A stretch of 64,000 nucleotides of DNA from Leguminivora glycinivorella (taxonomy: Eukaryota; Arthropoda; Insecta; Lepidoptera; Tortricidae): assembly GCF_023078275.1 (NCBI RefSeq), contig NC_062988.1, positions 1,877,501 through 1,941,500 on the forward strand, read 5' to 3'. The notes under the pieces were generated by a model that saw nothing but the letters and a program-made list of their open reading frames with translations, was not told the DNA's origin and did no database searches. Shown here one piece after another: positions 42,501 through 48,639 of the stretch. A program made the position numbers and the translations under genes. Positions within the stretch are counted from its first letter, which is position 1; every line of letters begins with the position of its first letter.

Positions 42501-45500
42501 CTTACTTTAAACATTAAATAAATGTCATATACAAAGAAAAACCGGCCAAGAGCGTGTCGGGCCACGCTCAGTGTAGGGTTCCGTAGTTTTCCGTATTTTT
42601 CTCAAAAACTACTGAACCTATAAAGTTCAAAACAATTTTCCTAGAAAGTCTTTATAAAGTTCTACTTTTGTGATTTTTTTCATATTTTTTAAACATATGG
42701 TTCAAAAGTTAGAGGGGGGGGGACGCACTTTTTTTTCCTTTAGGAGCGATTATTTCCGAAAATATAAATATTATCGAAAAACAATCTTAGCAAACCCTTA
42801 TTCATTTTTAAATACCTATTCAACAATATATCACACGTTAGGGTTGGAATGAAAAAAAAATTCAGCCCCCACTTTACATGTAGGGGGGGTACCCTAATAA
42901 AACATTTTTTTCCATTTTTTATTTTTGCACTTTGTCGGCGTGATTGATATACATATTGGTACCAAATTTCAGCTTTCTAGTGCTAACCGTTACTGAGATT
43001 ATCCGCGGACGGACGGACGGACGGACGGACGGACGGACGGACGGACGGACGGACGGACGGACGGACAGACAGACATGGCGAAACTATAAGGGTTCCTAGT
43101 TGACTACGGAACCCTAAAAATTACCAATGCCTCCAAGTGTTACAAGCTGGATTCGAACCAGCGTACTCCGTTAACCGGACGGATGCCTCAACCACTCGGC
43201 CATCGGTACACGAAAGCAAGGGTCGAAATTTTCAAGCATATGACACAATTACCGAGAGCTTGGCGCCCCCAAACTTACTTGGCCATAATAGTTAAGGTCC
43301 AACTGGAAGACATTTCCAAAACATACTTTAGTTATTTGGTAGTAGGTTTCTAGGTTCCCCACCCAATGTGTAGGGGAATTCCGACACGTGCCACTCATGA
43401 AAACTATGACCTGAAACAAGAATCAATAATGGACATTCAGAAACTTAGTTAAGACCAGGGGCGGCTCACCCCGCGATTCTATTGCCGTGCTACACTCAAG
43501 AGACGCAGGTCCGCCGACGCGGAACGGACGTCAGCGCCACGCCGCCTGAATGTAATTTAAAAAACGTCTCCTCAGTACATTTTGTATAGTATGAGCAAAG
43601 AGGATCGAGTATTATAGAGAGTTACTGTCAAAGTAAAATGTATAATCACAGTGCATAGACTGCCATCTCTCGACACAGGCTTAAAACTTTTGAATCTCAG
43701 TTTTGACAATTTGGGCCATATTGTTAGCTTGATATGTGTCAAAATGTCAAATATTAATATTAGCGCCATCTAGCCGAGCGTTCCCCAAAGGTATCCTACC
43801 GACTGCGCCATGTAATGTTCTTCAATAAAACTATTGATGAGGTCTTCAACGATGTGTTTATTAATTGGAAAACTAACTTATTTTAATTATAATTAATACA
43901 TTTCGTGAGGAGTGACATGTTATCTGTATGACGGTCTAGATCCAAGAGGCGGGGTAAGATGTCATGATTGATAGCTAGAGATTCTTAAGGGCGCGTTACA
44001 CACCACGTCTTAAGGCGGATACACACTCTGCTACAGTAACGCCATCTTGGCCACCGTACCTTTTTCTCTATGGCTTTGAAGTACGTTTTTTTCTTAGACC
44101 TTATCTGTCTATACGGAGTTATATATGTCTTTGGTATGAGTTAATTGAGAAGCCCGTTTCTCAATCAGCAATAATTGAAGTAACATCTATAGCAGGTGTA
44201 TGGTTTTATTTAGAAAAATATACGAATTTAAGAAAACTAACTACATATTCTCTTTCCTGTAATGGACCTAACGATGTGTCGAACTTAACGGAATTCAATA
44301 AAAACACGGTGTATATTAGTACATGGTGCTGCCCTCATTTGTGGGCTTTTTCATGTTAAATTGTATGGTGTCAGTTGTATGATGGTTTCAACGGTCGCCG
44401 CCAGCATTAATGTTGGATATGCCCGTAAGATGACGCTACTAGTGAGTTAGTGACACACGTTGCTTATAATAGACGAGCAGCATAGGGACGAAAACGTAAA
44501 ATAACAGCTAGGAATAACCAATTAATTTCAATGGCCATTTAGTGCTTCTAAAGTCTATAAACATATAACTATACACCTTGTTTTTATTGACTTCCGTTAA
44601 TTATTATAAGGGAAGGTTCCTTAGGTTAAATAAAATTAATTTCTCTAAGAAACTAGCGCCTAAACGCTAAGTGCGTTTTCACATTATCCGATCAGATATG
44701 ATATCAAAAATGGCGGCTAAAATACATCCCATATCGGCTCAGATAATGTGATGTTATCGAATTCGGAAATCCAGATCTACAACAAATTGCCTAACAGAAT
44801 TACGAGCACTCTAAAATTGAACGCCTTTACTTCAAAGCTGCAAGCATTATTAATAGATAAAGCCTACTACTCCATCCAAGAATTAATGGACGACAATTTA
44901 AAGTAAGTTACCTACTCGTAAACACAAAATTACACGTCCTAATTATAAGAAACAATGTACATAGTTTTAAGAATATTGCCATACCCTTCACAGGGTGCCA
45001 TGTGCTCATATTAAAACAATTTTATTGTAACATCCTGTACGTACCATGGTAAGCAAATAAATGATATATGATTTATGAATTATTAAAAAAATAAATTTCC
45101 TACCTTGCTCCTTGTTACGCGACATAGTCTCTCAATGTCATCAAACTTGGCCTCATCCTTGGCACATGCATCGGTGAACAGAAATATGTCTGATTCCGGT
45201 CTGCTCTCCTGTAAAGCCTTTTGTAAACCAGAAAGAGCCTTTTCCGGTATATCGCGGCCACCGGACACAGATAGATTGTCTATGGCTTTTAAGAATGATT
45301 CTCCTGAGGCAAATATTTGTGCTGTACCAACTTCTGAAAAAAATAAAGTACTAAAGTTCATGAACTTTATAGAACTAAAGTTCAGGCTTAAAAAGGAGAT
45401 TTGAATAATCTTCTTCTTCTTTTTTTTTATTATATACTACGTCGGTGGCAAACAAGCATACGGTTCGCCTGATGGAAAGCGGTCACCGTAACCTATGAAC

Positions 45501-46284
45501 GCATGCAACTCAAACAGTGTCACATGCGCGTTGCCACCCCATTAGAAACTTGTACATTCCCTTTTGCTGTGTTAAATACACAGCAAAAAGGAGTGTACAA
45601 GTTCCAAGGAGGGTTCGGGTTGCCGACGACTCTAAAGGACAATAGACGGAACAAGTAACTTTTTAACTTGTTATTTGAATAATAAATGTTTTTGTTTAGA
45701 GGCAAATGATGTGGAGAGAGAGATAAAAAAGAAATTGTTAAGTAAAGAATAATGTAACATGGCGACGGTTGAGAATCTTACGATCGTAGAGGGTAATTGC
45801 ACAAATGATCTCTAGGGGTTAAAGAGTATTTTGTAGGAACCCGCAGATATAAGATAATACAGGTAAGAAAGAAAAAGTTTCACAGGCCACTTGTACCACT
45901 CGCTTAACTCTATAGGTAAGTGGGATGTCAACTGTCAAATTCCATATAAAATGGTAGGTTAACTTCGGGTTAACCCTCCATTTTCGGTGGCGCAACTGAC
46001 CCTTAGTTCACTAATTAAGTATTCTTCGTTCGTTATATATTATTGGGCCTCTTCCGCAGTCTGGAAAATAAGATTCACTTACCCGGATCGTTAAAAGGTA
46101 CAATAATATAATTTTCTATAGACGAACTCGAATTTCCAATCGATTCTACCAGCGGCCTGATTCTTGATCGTATCATGCTGATCTCGTCCTGCATAGAATA
46201 CGTCGTGTCTATCACTAAAGTGAAAGACTTCGCCGATACACATACTAAAAGTGAACATATCACCGCTAAGTGTTGGAGCGACAT
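27547..46284 (-). CDS. Hemicentin-like secreted protein 2: VWA plus five I-set Ig domains (17 exons, ~884 aa; one apparent frameshift)
   Basis: Exons 5' to 3': 46083-46284, 45104-45333, 43279-43410, 42261-42347, 41258-41386, 39976-40141, 39379-39560, 35637-35709, 34743-34903, 33480-33651, 32282-32571, 31238-31310, 30183-30391, 29444-29615, 29241-29335, 28756-28906, 27547-27676. All are GT-AG with matching phases except exon 11. Signal peptide MSLQHLAVICSLLVCVSA; VWA with D26-T-T28-Y-S30, GGRDIPE and FLFTDA (D122), so the MIDAS residues are kept. Ig cysteine/Trp pairs: ATVSCKV..WWED..TVTCKA; RLYCEV..IKWF..TYTCDV; VEIACR..VIWKY..IYKCEA; VTLECSV..VRW..SYRCVA; VTLTCRV..VTWEF..TYYCFV. It stops right after Ig5 (VEITVNVK*), without the EGF/thrombospondin/G2F parts of full hemicentin. 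Predicted extracellular adhesion or matrix protein. An upstream Met at 46323 would add 13 residues before the signal peptide and is less likely. Confidence 0.87.
27760..28215. repeat. GC-richer repeat-like stretch in gene 2 intron 16
   Basis: Two GC-richer blocks (TTTGGGAGGCGTGCGCGGAG to CAACACCCGCCAGGG; and ATGGGCCCCCACAAAAAGCG to GCCACTGCACCAACTCGCG). The style matches LINE-derived repeats. I see no host exon in either strand. Confidence 0.4.
28211..28755. other. AT-rich intron sequence without a recognised feature
   Basis: Rest of the intron between exons 16 and 17 of gene 2. There are no conserved splice-flanked ORFs and no inverted repeat that I can see. Confidence 0.4.
29850..30118 (-). 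repeat. tRNA-headed SINE, family A
   Basis: Inverted copy of the body at 52560-52860: GCTTTGACAACTAATCCCAA, CCATCTGGCCTTCCAACCCG, CCTCACGATGTTTTCCTTTT and a head ending CTTACCGCTAGGCCACCAGC (complement GCTGGTGGCCTAGCGGTAAG, an A-box-like sequence). Confidence 0.8.
30440..30560 (-). repeat. tRNA-like sequence nested in an inverted repeat
   Basis: Minus strand 30528-30455 folds as a cloverleaf: acceptor TGGTCGG/TTGGCCA (with wobbles), D arm GGCGCAATTGGTAATGC, anticodon loop CCGGCAA, T arm GTGGG-TTCGAGT-CCCAC. The loop has C at position 33, and its triplet GGC (Ala) is not normally used by eukaryotic tRNAs. Flanks CGCAATGAAA and TTTTCATTGCG are inverted copies. More likely a SINE head or pseudo-tRNA than a working gene. 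Confidence 0.55.
30663..30815. mobile_element. Palindromic MITE
   Basis: TCTGTCAACCAAGTCTGTCA with GTAAATAAGAACAAAGAAAA, inverted as TTTTCTTAGTTCTTATTTAC and TGACAGACTTGTTTGACAGA. About 150 bp, gene 2 intron 12. Confidence 0.8.
31028..31163. mobile_element. Palindromic MITE, family H copy 1
   Basis: Ends TGACGTTATCTGGGTAAAGG and CTTTACTCAGATAACGTCA; the inside has GGCGCTTACG and CGTAAGCGCC. The second copy is 40455-40568. Confidence 0.85.
31590..31850. repeat. Interspersed repeat family E, divergent copy
   Basis: TTTTGTTCGCGTTGGTGTGG, TTGAAATCCTCGCAACGCTC, TCGCGGTTCAATATTAGAAT and GGCACGTGCGGTTAAACAAC. These parallel 41465-41680 in inverted orientation. Confidence 0.65.
31935..32095. mobile_element. 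Palindromic MITE
   Basis: ACGGCTCAGCCACGACATTG with GTCTAAGCGCGACAGCGGTG, inverted as CACCGCTGTTGCGCTTTAGA and CCAATGTCGTGGCCGTTAGA. About 160 bp. Confidence 0.8.
32282..32571 (-). other. Exon 11 of hemicentin-like gene 2 (second Ig domain) with 1-nt deletion
   Basis: The exon reads DTTIEYEAEGRLYCEVN and EIKWFHND in the incoming frame, then KL-stop. A shift of one base restores TVVFTTNEATDEESS, FQENNALVIRN and GTYTCDVRNGANA. The next exon starts in phase 1, which only fits if one base is missing near 32490-32500 (GACAAACTGTAG). It is either a sequencing/assembly error or a real inactivating deletion. Confidence 0.85.
32573..33479. other. AT-rich intron 10 of gene 2 without recognised feature
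   Basis: Mostly unique-looking AT-rich DNA. A loose inverted pair (ACATAAGGTACATTATTGTCCC at 32752 and GGGACAATAGTACATTTGT at 33197) may be the ends of a degraded element. Confidence 0.35.
34082..34470 (+). mobile_element. LINE ORF2 3' end and tail, family L
   Basis: Plus frame reads NFLPRTLRLWNELPVEVFPM, then IEFFKKGVYKFLMGRQ and a stop, the C-terminal signature of CR1/Jockey-type ORF2. The tail GGTTACGGTGACCGCTTTCG and GTTTGCCACCGACGTGGTAT recurs inverted at 45425-45530. Lies in intron 9 of gene 2, opposite strand. Confidence 0.8.
34985..35312. mobile_element. TIR element (~325 bp) in gene 2 intron 8
   Basis: Ends GATCGCGATATCGTCACTAC-TTTAAAAAAA and TTTTTTCAAAGTAGTGACGA-TATT are inverted copies. 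The interior includes a segment TATTTTTCAAGTAGGCATAT and CTCAGTTTGGAGGGGGGTAT of unknown origin, perhaps a nested SINE. Confidence 0.6.
35485..35610. repeat. Small inverted-repeat element
   Basis: AGGGTAATTCCGAATGACAG and GGGTAATTCCGAAAGG on the left pair with CGACTTTCGGAATTACCCC on the right. It lies 27 bp beyond the donor of exon 8 of gene 2. Confidence 0.6.
35890..36390. mobile_element. MITE family D copy 2, split by a SINE
   Basis: Left part AATCAAGTAAGCGATGAGCT...AAATAAAAGAGAGAGCGAGC and right part TAATTCATCGCTCGGCGAG...CTTTTATTAACATGGGAGAC are the two halves of a palindrome related to 16010-16215. The SINE at 36015-36262 interrupts it. Confidence 0.65.
36015..36262 (-). repeat. tRNA-headed SINE, family S (complete)
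   Basis: On minus: head GACCGGTCTGGCCTAGCGTG (A box) and GGTCCCGGGTTCAAATCCCG (B box), body GTAAGGGCATTTATTTGTAT, TCCTGAGTCATGGATGTTTT and GTATATAAGTATTTGTATAT, end CAGTCAATCTGTGTAAGACT. Partial copies: 57055-57180, 57385-57490 and 59445-59530. I recognise it as a widespread lepidopteran SINE type. Confidence 0.85.
36393..36800. repeat. Three adjacent palindromes (two of one family around a third)
   Basis: Palindrome 1 (36396-36537): TATGCTTCCAATTTTATCAC-TTATCCACGTGGATAA inverted to GATAAAATTGGAAGCATAAT. Palindrome 2 (36541-36645): TGGTCGCGCGATAGACGATA to TTATCGCGCGACCATAATT. Palindrome 3 (36662-36797): same family as 1, with the central part (AAAGCACCCGTCACGCTTTG) inverted relative to it. 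Confidence 0.8.
37146..38040. other. Intron 7 of gene 2: mostly unrecognised sequence
   Basis: A CAGGGTGGTTTAACACCATG start at 37160 looks like the end of a Tc1/mariner-type or other repeat, but I find no matching inverted end. The rest is AT-rich with no exon. Confidence 0.35.
38044..38095. repeat. Short perfect palindrome
   Basis: CATGCATGAAAAAATGTGGG with CGTACATTTTTTCATGCATG, a near-perfect hairpin of about 45 bp followed by one more GAAAAAAT. Confidence 0.75.
38985..39310. mobile_element. Inverted-repeat element between exons 7 and 8 of gene 2
   Basis: Arms: GGGTATTTTTTACGCGATTC, CAGAATCGCGAG, TCTGATAGGAGAAAAAAAAT and CCATTCCGTTACC, against GGTAACGGAATGGG, TTTTTCTCCTATTAGGATTG and CTCGCGATTCTGAGTGGATA. 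The ends contain GTCCACCCC/GGGGTGGATAA. Confidence 0.75.
39667..39775. mobile_element. MITE family F, most complete copy
   Basis: AGTGCGTTCTCACATTATCC at the left; GGATAGGATAATGTGAAAAG at the right. The inner half has CCGACATCCGATATCGGATA. About 110 bp. Confidence 0.75.
40165..40305 (+). repeat. LINE-like 3' repeat, family M copy 1
   Basis: CTGTCACTGCAATGCCACAG, CTTATTTGCCAAGAGTGGCC, TTTCATGTGCTCTGCCTACC, ending in GTATGTATG. Further copies are 50340-50590 and 53125-53300. Confidence 0.7.
40455..40568. mobile_element. Palindromic MITE, family H copy 2
   Basis: GACGTTATCTGGGTAAAGGG at one end and CCCTTTACCCAGATAACGTC at the other. The interior GTGGCGCTTACGTCCCTCGG is shared with 31028-31163. 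Confidence 0.85.
40668..40832. mobile_element. Inverted-repeat MITE
   Basis: AGTGCGAAAAGGGTTTTCTT with CGGAAACGTTCG and GACATTGACTGAACT-type sequence, inverted as CGAACGTTTCCGTAACAAGA and AATCTTTTCGCACTACATCA. About 160 bp. Confidence 0.7.
41040..41253 (+). repeat. Interspersed repeat family N copy 1
   Basis: CACACAGTCTAAGCTCGTGT, ATATGACAGGTCAACCGTTC, TTTTTGACAGGCGGTAACTG and ACTTTTTATTATACTGTGCC. The second copy is 50135-50345 (CACACAGTCTAAGCTCGTGT again). It ends 5 bp before the donor side of exon 5 of gene 2. Confidence 0.8.
41465..41850. repeat. Interspersed repeat family E
   Basis: ATAGTTATTTGTTTTACAAG start, GTGCCAATATTGATACCCGA, GAACCGCGAGCGCAGCGAGT, CCACCGAGTGAAACACAAAA. The end has TTGGTGTGGTGAAAAAATCT. 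Confidence 0.75.
42540..43115 (+). repeat. Lepidopteran interspersed repeat with (GGAC)n microsatellite
   Basis: GCGTGTCGGGCCACGCTCAG, TAGGGTTCCGTAGTTTTCCG, TTTTTGCACTTTGTCGGCGT, GTACCAAATTTCAGCTTTCT, then about 14 GGAC units (43013-43069), then GACAGACATGGCGAAACTAT and GACTACGGAACCCTAAAAAT. This layout is a frequent lepidopteran dispersed repeat. Confidence 0.85.
43136..43212 (-). repeat. tRNA-like sequence (SINE head or pseudo-tRNA)
   Basis: On minus: ACCGATGGCCGAGTGGTTGA with GGCATCCGTCCGGTTAACGG, then GCTGG-TTCGAAT-CCAGC (T arm). The D-arm resembles Ser/Leu tRNAs, but the ends do not form a clean acceptor stem and position 33 is C. It directly adjoins the 42540-43115 repeat, which argues for a retroposed origin. 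Confidence 0.55.
43595..43790 (-). repeat. Interspersed repeat, inverted relative of 4860-5024
   Basis: GAGGATCGAGTATTATAGAG, GACTGCCATCTCTCGACACA, GATATGTGTCAAAATGTCAA and AATATTAATATTAGCGCCAT are complementary to the copy in the last AIF intron. Confidence 0.8.
44030..44130 (-). repeat. Interspersed repeat, inverted relative of 4745-4830
   Basis: GGCCACCGTACCTTTTTCTC, TATGGCTTTGAAGTACG and CTTAGACCTTATCTGTCTAT match the complement of the AIF intron copy. Confidence 0.65.
44668..44755. repeat. MITE family F copy
   Basis: GTGCGTTTTCACATTATCCG at the left and CTCAGATAATGTGATG at the right, with AAAATGGCGGCTAAAATACA inside. Confidence 0.7.
44757..45065 (+). mobile_element. LINE ORF2 3' remnant
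   Basis: Plus frame reads IYNKLPNRITSTLKLNAFTS, KLQALLIDKAYYSIQELMDD and a stop. The 'N.LP..I......F...LK..L...AYYS..E' pattern is a LINE ORF2 C terminus. The tail CAGGGTGCCATGTGCTCATA follows. It ends 39 bp from exon 2 of gene 2. Confidence 0.75.
45425..45600 (-). repeat. LINE 3' tail, family L, followed by a small palindrome
   Basis: CTACGTCGGTGGCAAACAAG, CTGATGGAAAGCGGTCACCG and CACATGCGCGTTGCCACCCC are complementary to 34340-34460. The palindrome TTGTACATTCCCTTTTGCTG/CAGCAAAAAGGAGTGTACAA follows. Confidence 0.75.
45890..46015. repeat. Palindromic MITE, family G copy 2
   Basis: CACTTGTACCACTCGCTTAA, GTCAACTGTCAAATTCCATA and TAACCCTCCATTTTCGGTGG; inverted relative of 23735-23885. It lies just inside intron 1 of gene 2. 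Confidence 0.65.
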
Positions 46285-46310
46285 GTTGTAATGACTAGTA
46301 CTAAAATGTG

Positions 46311-46315
46311 ACTGA
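46311..46315 (-). promoter_or_regulatory. Candidate arthropod initiator (TCAGT) of gene 2
   Basis: On minus CTTTCAGTCACATTTTAG lies about 27-31 nt before the chosen start at 46284. If used, the upstream in-frame ATG at 46323 would not be in the mRNA. Motif-only evidence. Confidence 0.25.
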
Positions 46316-46429
46316 AAGATCAATTCTAAGTGACCTAAGTCTATGTTTTAATGGGTAATTAAGGGTAAGCGAATACGGAATGAGCGTTCATTATTTCACA
46401 CTTAGTAGCAAAGATATGATTGTTCCCCA

Positions 46430-46540
46430 GAGACAGCTAAAGTCTAAGAAAAAACGTACCTCTGAACCATCAAGAAAAATGTGCGTTCGTCTAGATAGCG
46501 CTACCTTTGGTGGATTCTCTAATATAAATATTAAGCAAGG
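46430..46540 (+). repeat. Fragment of the AIF-intron repeat
   Basis: AAAGTCTAAGAAAAAACGTA and CTAGATAGCGCTACCTTTGG recall 4757-4860. A second piece appears at 46885-47060 (TAGATAGCGCTACACC; TGTATCGAGACATACAGG). Confidence 0.5.
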
Positions 46541-46549
46541 TAGGAATTT

Positions 46550-46760
46550 TTTTTTTCCCCTCACTAGCTCGGAAACACGTGTTTTGTCCTTTAATACCAG
46601 CGGGTAAAAACGCATTTTATCCACTAGTGGATAAAGTAATTTGACCTTGAATAAAGTCAAATTAACTGCTTTAAAATTGATAAAAGTAGGTGAATCTAGT
46701 AATGAAGATGATTTACCACCTGTGGAACTACTGGAAGCAGTGATAAACGCATTTTTTTTA
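46550..46760. repeat. Interspersed repeat family E, left half
   Basis: Nearly identical to 16910-17110: CCCCTCACTAGCTCGGAAAC to GGAACTACTGGAAGCAGTGA. The minus frame again gives NAFITASSSSTGGKSS. Confidence 0.85.
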
Positions 46761-46773
46761 GTCATTCGGTAGC

Positions 46774-46880
46774 CGTAAGTGCATTTTCACATTATCCGAT
46801 CCGATATGAGATGTACGACCGAAATCCCATTTATTTTAGCCGTCATCTTTGATTGTTGCCTTTGAAATCCCTCCTACATC
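46774..46880. repeat. MITE family F fragment
   Basis: GTGCATTTTCACATTATCCG with ATCCGATATGAGATGTACGA; shares the GCCGTCATCTTTG segment with 18478-18590. Confidence 0.65.
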
Positions 46881-47149
46881 AAGAAAAATGTGCGTTTGTA
46901 GATAGCGCTACACCTTTGGTGGATTCTCTAATATTAATATTAATATATAACATCATTCATTGATCATCAAGATAAGTTCAAGATCAAGTTATTAACTTTG
47001 GGCCAAATTGACAAAGGTTCAATAGTTAATCCTGTATCGAGACATACAGGCACTACCACATACCTAGGCACTGTGCCTATTTAAGTACACATTTTACTTT
47101 GACAATAATTCTCTATCGGCTCTATGTTGAAATTCGAGAGTGGTTAATA

Positions 47150-47255
47150 GTTATTTGTTATACAAGGGGGCAAATTTTTTTTTAACACACGAGAAGTAAA
47201 TTACATTTGCACCCGAGTGTAACACAAAACTTTTCCCCTCACTATACCGAGGAAA
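47150..47255. repeat. Family E right-end fragment
   Basis: TAGTTATTTGTTATACAAGG, CACGAGAAGTAAATTACATT and CTTTTCCCCTCACTATACCG are complementary to the right part of 16895-17330. Confidence 0.75.
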
Positions 47256-47261
47256 CTACAA

Positions 47262-47455
47262 TGCAAATAATTTTTATTAAACATGTAAAATCGGGTAACT
47301 CACGTAAAATTGTCGAAGGTCGCTCGACATGTTTCGGTCCGTAACGAGGAGCATTTTCATTGAGCACGCGCGATGCCGATGGTATCGCAGACTGCGTCGG
47401 GAGTTACTCACGTCGGTTTACGTGAGTTACCCGATTTTACATGTTTAATATGTCA
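47262..47455. mobile_element. Inverted-repeat element with a 'GACATGTTTCGG' core
   Basis: Arms AAACATGTAAAATCGGGTAA-CTCACG and CGTGAGTTACCCGATTTTAC-ATGTTT. The interior CGACATGTTTCGGTCCGTAA resembles the core of the palindrome at 63095-63368. Confidence 0.8.
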
Positions 47456-47569
47456 GTGTCTCACAAATAATAAAAAAAAAACCGCCGCCTATGGGGTTCT
47501 GGTGAAAGCTACTTGCGAATGTTGGATTATGTAGAAATGTGTAGGTATTTTTTTAAACTGCTTTTAATG

Positions 47570-48010
47570 CTTTATAATTATTTGAAGGCAACAAAAATCA
47601 ATATACGTATACCGTTACGGTTTGAGGAGTTTCCTTAATTCCTCATGAATCCGATTATAAGAAATCGAAGCTTGACAAAATTTGACTTGGAAAGTCAATA
47701 TGCTTAACAAATATAACTAAATAAATGTTACTGTTCTGAACTTAAATGCATGCTGATCTTATAAAAATATCAAAGTCACTATAAGTGTGCCGTTCAGATT
47801 TGAGGAGTTCGGTTCTGACCATCATCTGCAGTTCCACTGCACCAAATGTCACTATTCTGGACGTACCTAAGTGCATGCTGTTCTTATAAAAATACCAAAG
47901 TCACTATAAGCGTGCCGTTCAGATTTGTGGAGTTCCGTTCTGACCAGCATCAGGAGTTCCACTGCACCAAATGTCACTGTTCCTTACGTAAATGCATGCT
48001 GTTCCTTTAA
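47570..48010. repeat. ~126-bp tandem repeat, about 2.5 copies plus degenerate unit
   Basis: TCTTATAAAAATATCAAAGT (47757) and TCTTATAAAAATACCAAAGT (47883) start two units. Both carry GTGCCGTTCAGATTT and AGTTCCACTGCACCAAATGT. A more diverged unit precedes them, and a partial one with TGCATGCTGTTCCTTTA follows. Confidence 0.8.
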
Positions 48011-48149
48011 AAAATGTTCATCATCGGTCCAGTATCGACGGAGATATCGAGGAACAAACATTAAAAAAAAATACAGACGAATAGAGAACCACCTTCTTTT
48101 GAGAGATTTGAGGCGGCGGTTAAAAATACGTTTATTATCACTGCTTCGA

Positions 48150-48370
48150 GTAGTTCCACAGGTGGTAAATCATCATTATTACTAGATTCACCTAATTAAC
48201 CGACTTCAAAAAAGGAGGAGGTTCTCAATTCGACTGAATGTTTTTTTACCAATTTTAGAGCAGTCAATTCGACTTTATTCAAGGTCAAATTACTTTACCG
48301 ACTAATGGACAAAGTGCGTTTTTACCCGCTGGTATTAAAGGACAAATCACGTGTTTCCGAGCTAGTGTGT
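48150..48370. repeat. Family E fragment plus 'CGACTTCAAAAAAGGAGGAGG' repeat
   Basis: GTAGTTCCACAGGTGGTAAA, then ACCGACTTCAAAAAAGGAGG-AGGTTCTCAATTCG (a motif common in lepidopteran genomes) inserted into family E, which resumes at AGCAGTCAATTCGACTTTAT and ends CGTGTTTCCGAGCTAGTG. Confidence 0.7.
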
Positions 48371-48469
48371 GTGTGTGTTATTTCAATGCATATTAAACAT
48401 TAACCACCTTTTGTTTTTTATCATGCAGAAACGTCTGCGAGCGATATTACATATTTTTAAATTAAAGGA

Positions 48470-48635
48470 AAAATGGAAAAAATCACACCTCCTGCAGGAC
48501 TCGAACCTGCGACCTTTGGCCTTGCCGGGGCCATCACGCAGTTTGTTAGCGCGATGGCCCCGGCAAGGCCAAAGGTCGCAGGTTCGAGTCCTGCCGGAGG
48601 TGTGAATTTTTCTATTTTTCCTTTAATTTAAAAAT
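48470..48635. repeat. Palindrome of two inverted tRNA-like 3' halves
   Basis: Plus strand 48540-48602 reads GTTAGCGCGATGGCCCCGGC, GGCCAAAGGTCGCAGG and TTCGAGTCCTGCCGGAGGTG, the anticodon-to-acceptor part of a tRNA-like sequence. Positions 48488-48536 are its complement (CACCTCCTGCAGGACTCGAA...GGGGCCATCACGC). Outer flanks TTTAAATTAAAGGAAAAA/TTTTTCCTTTAATTTAAA are inverted as well. No full cloverleaf. Confidence 0.7.
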
Positions 48636-48639
48636 ATCA

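Noticed and set aside
43136..43212. Functional tRNA-Ser/Leu gene on minus
   Set aside because: No clean acceptor stem, no long variable arm and fusion to a dispersed repeat.
45105..45404. 99-aa + ORF opposite exon 2 of gene 2
   Set aside because: Antisense of the VWA exon; the minus frame carries FLFTDA and matches the paralogues.
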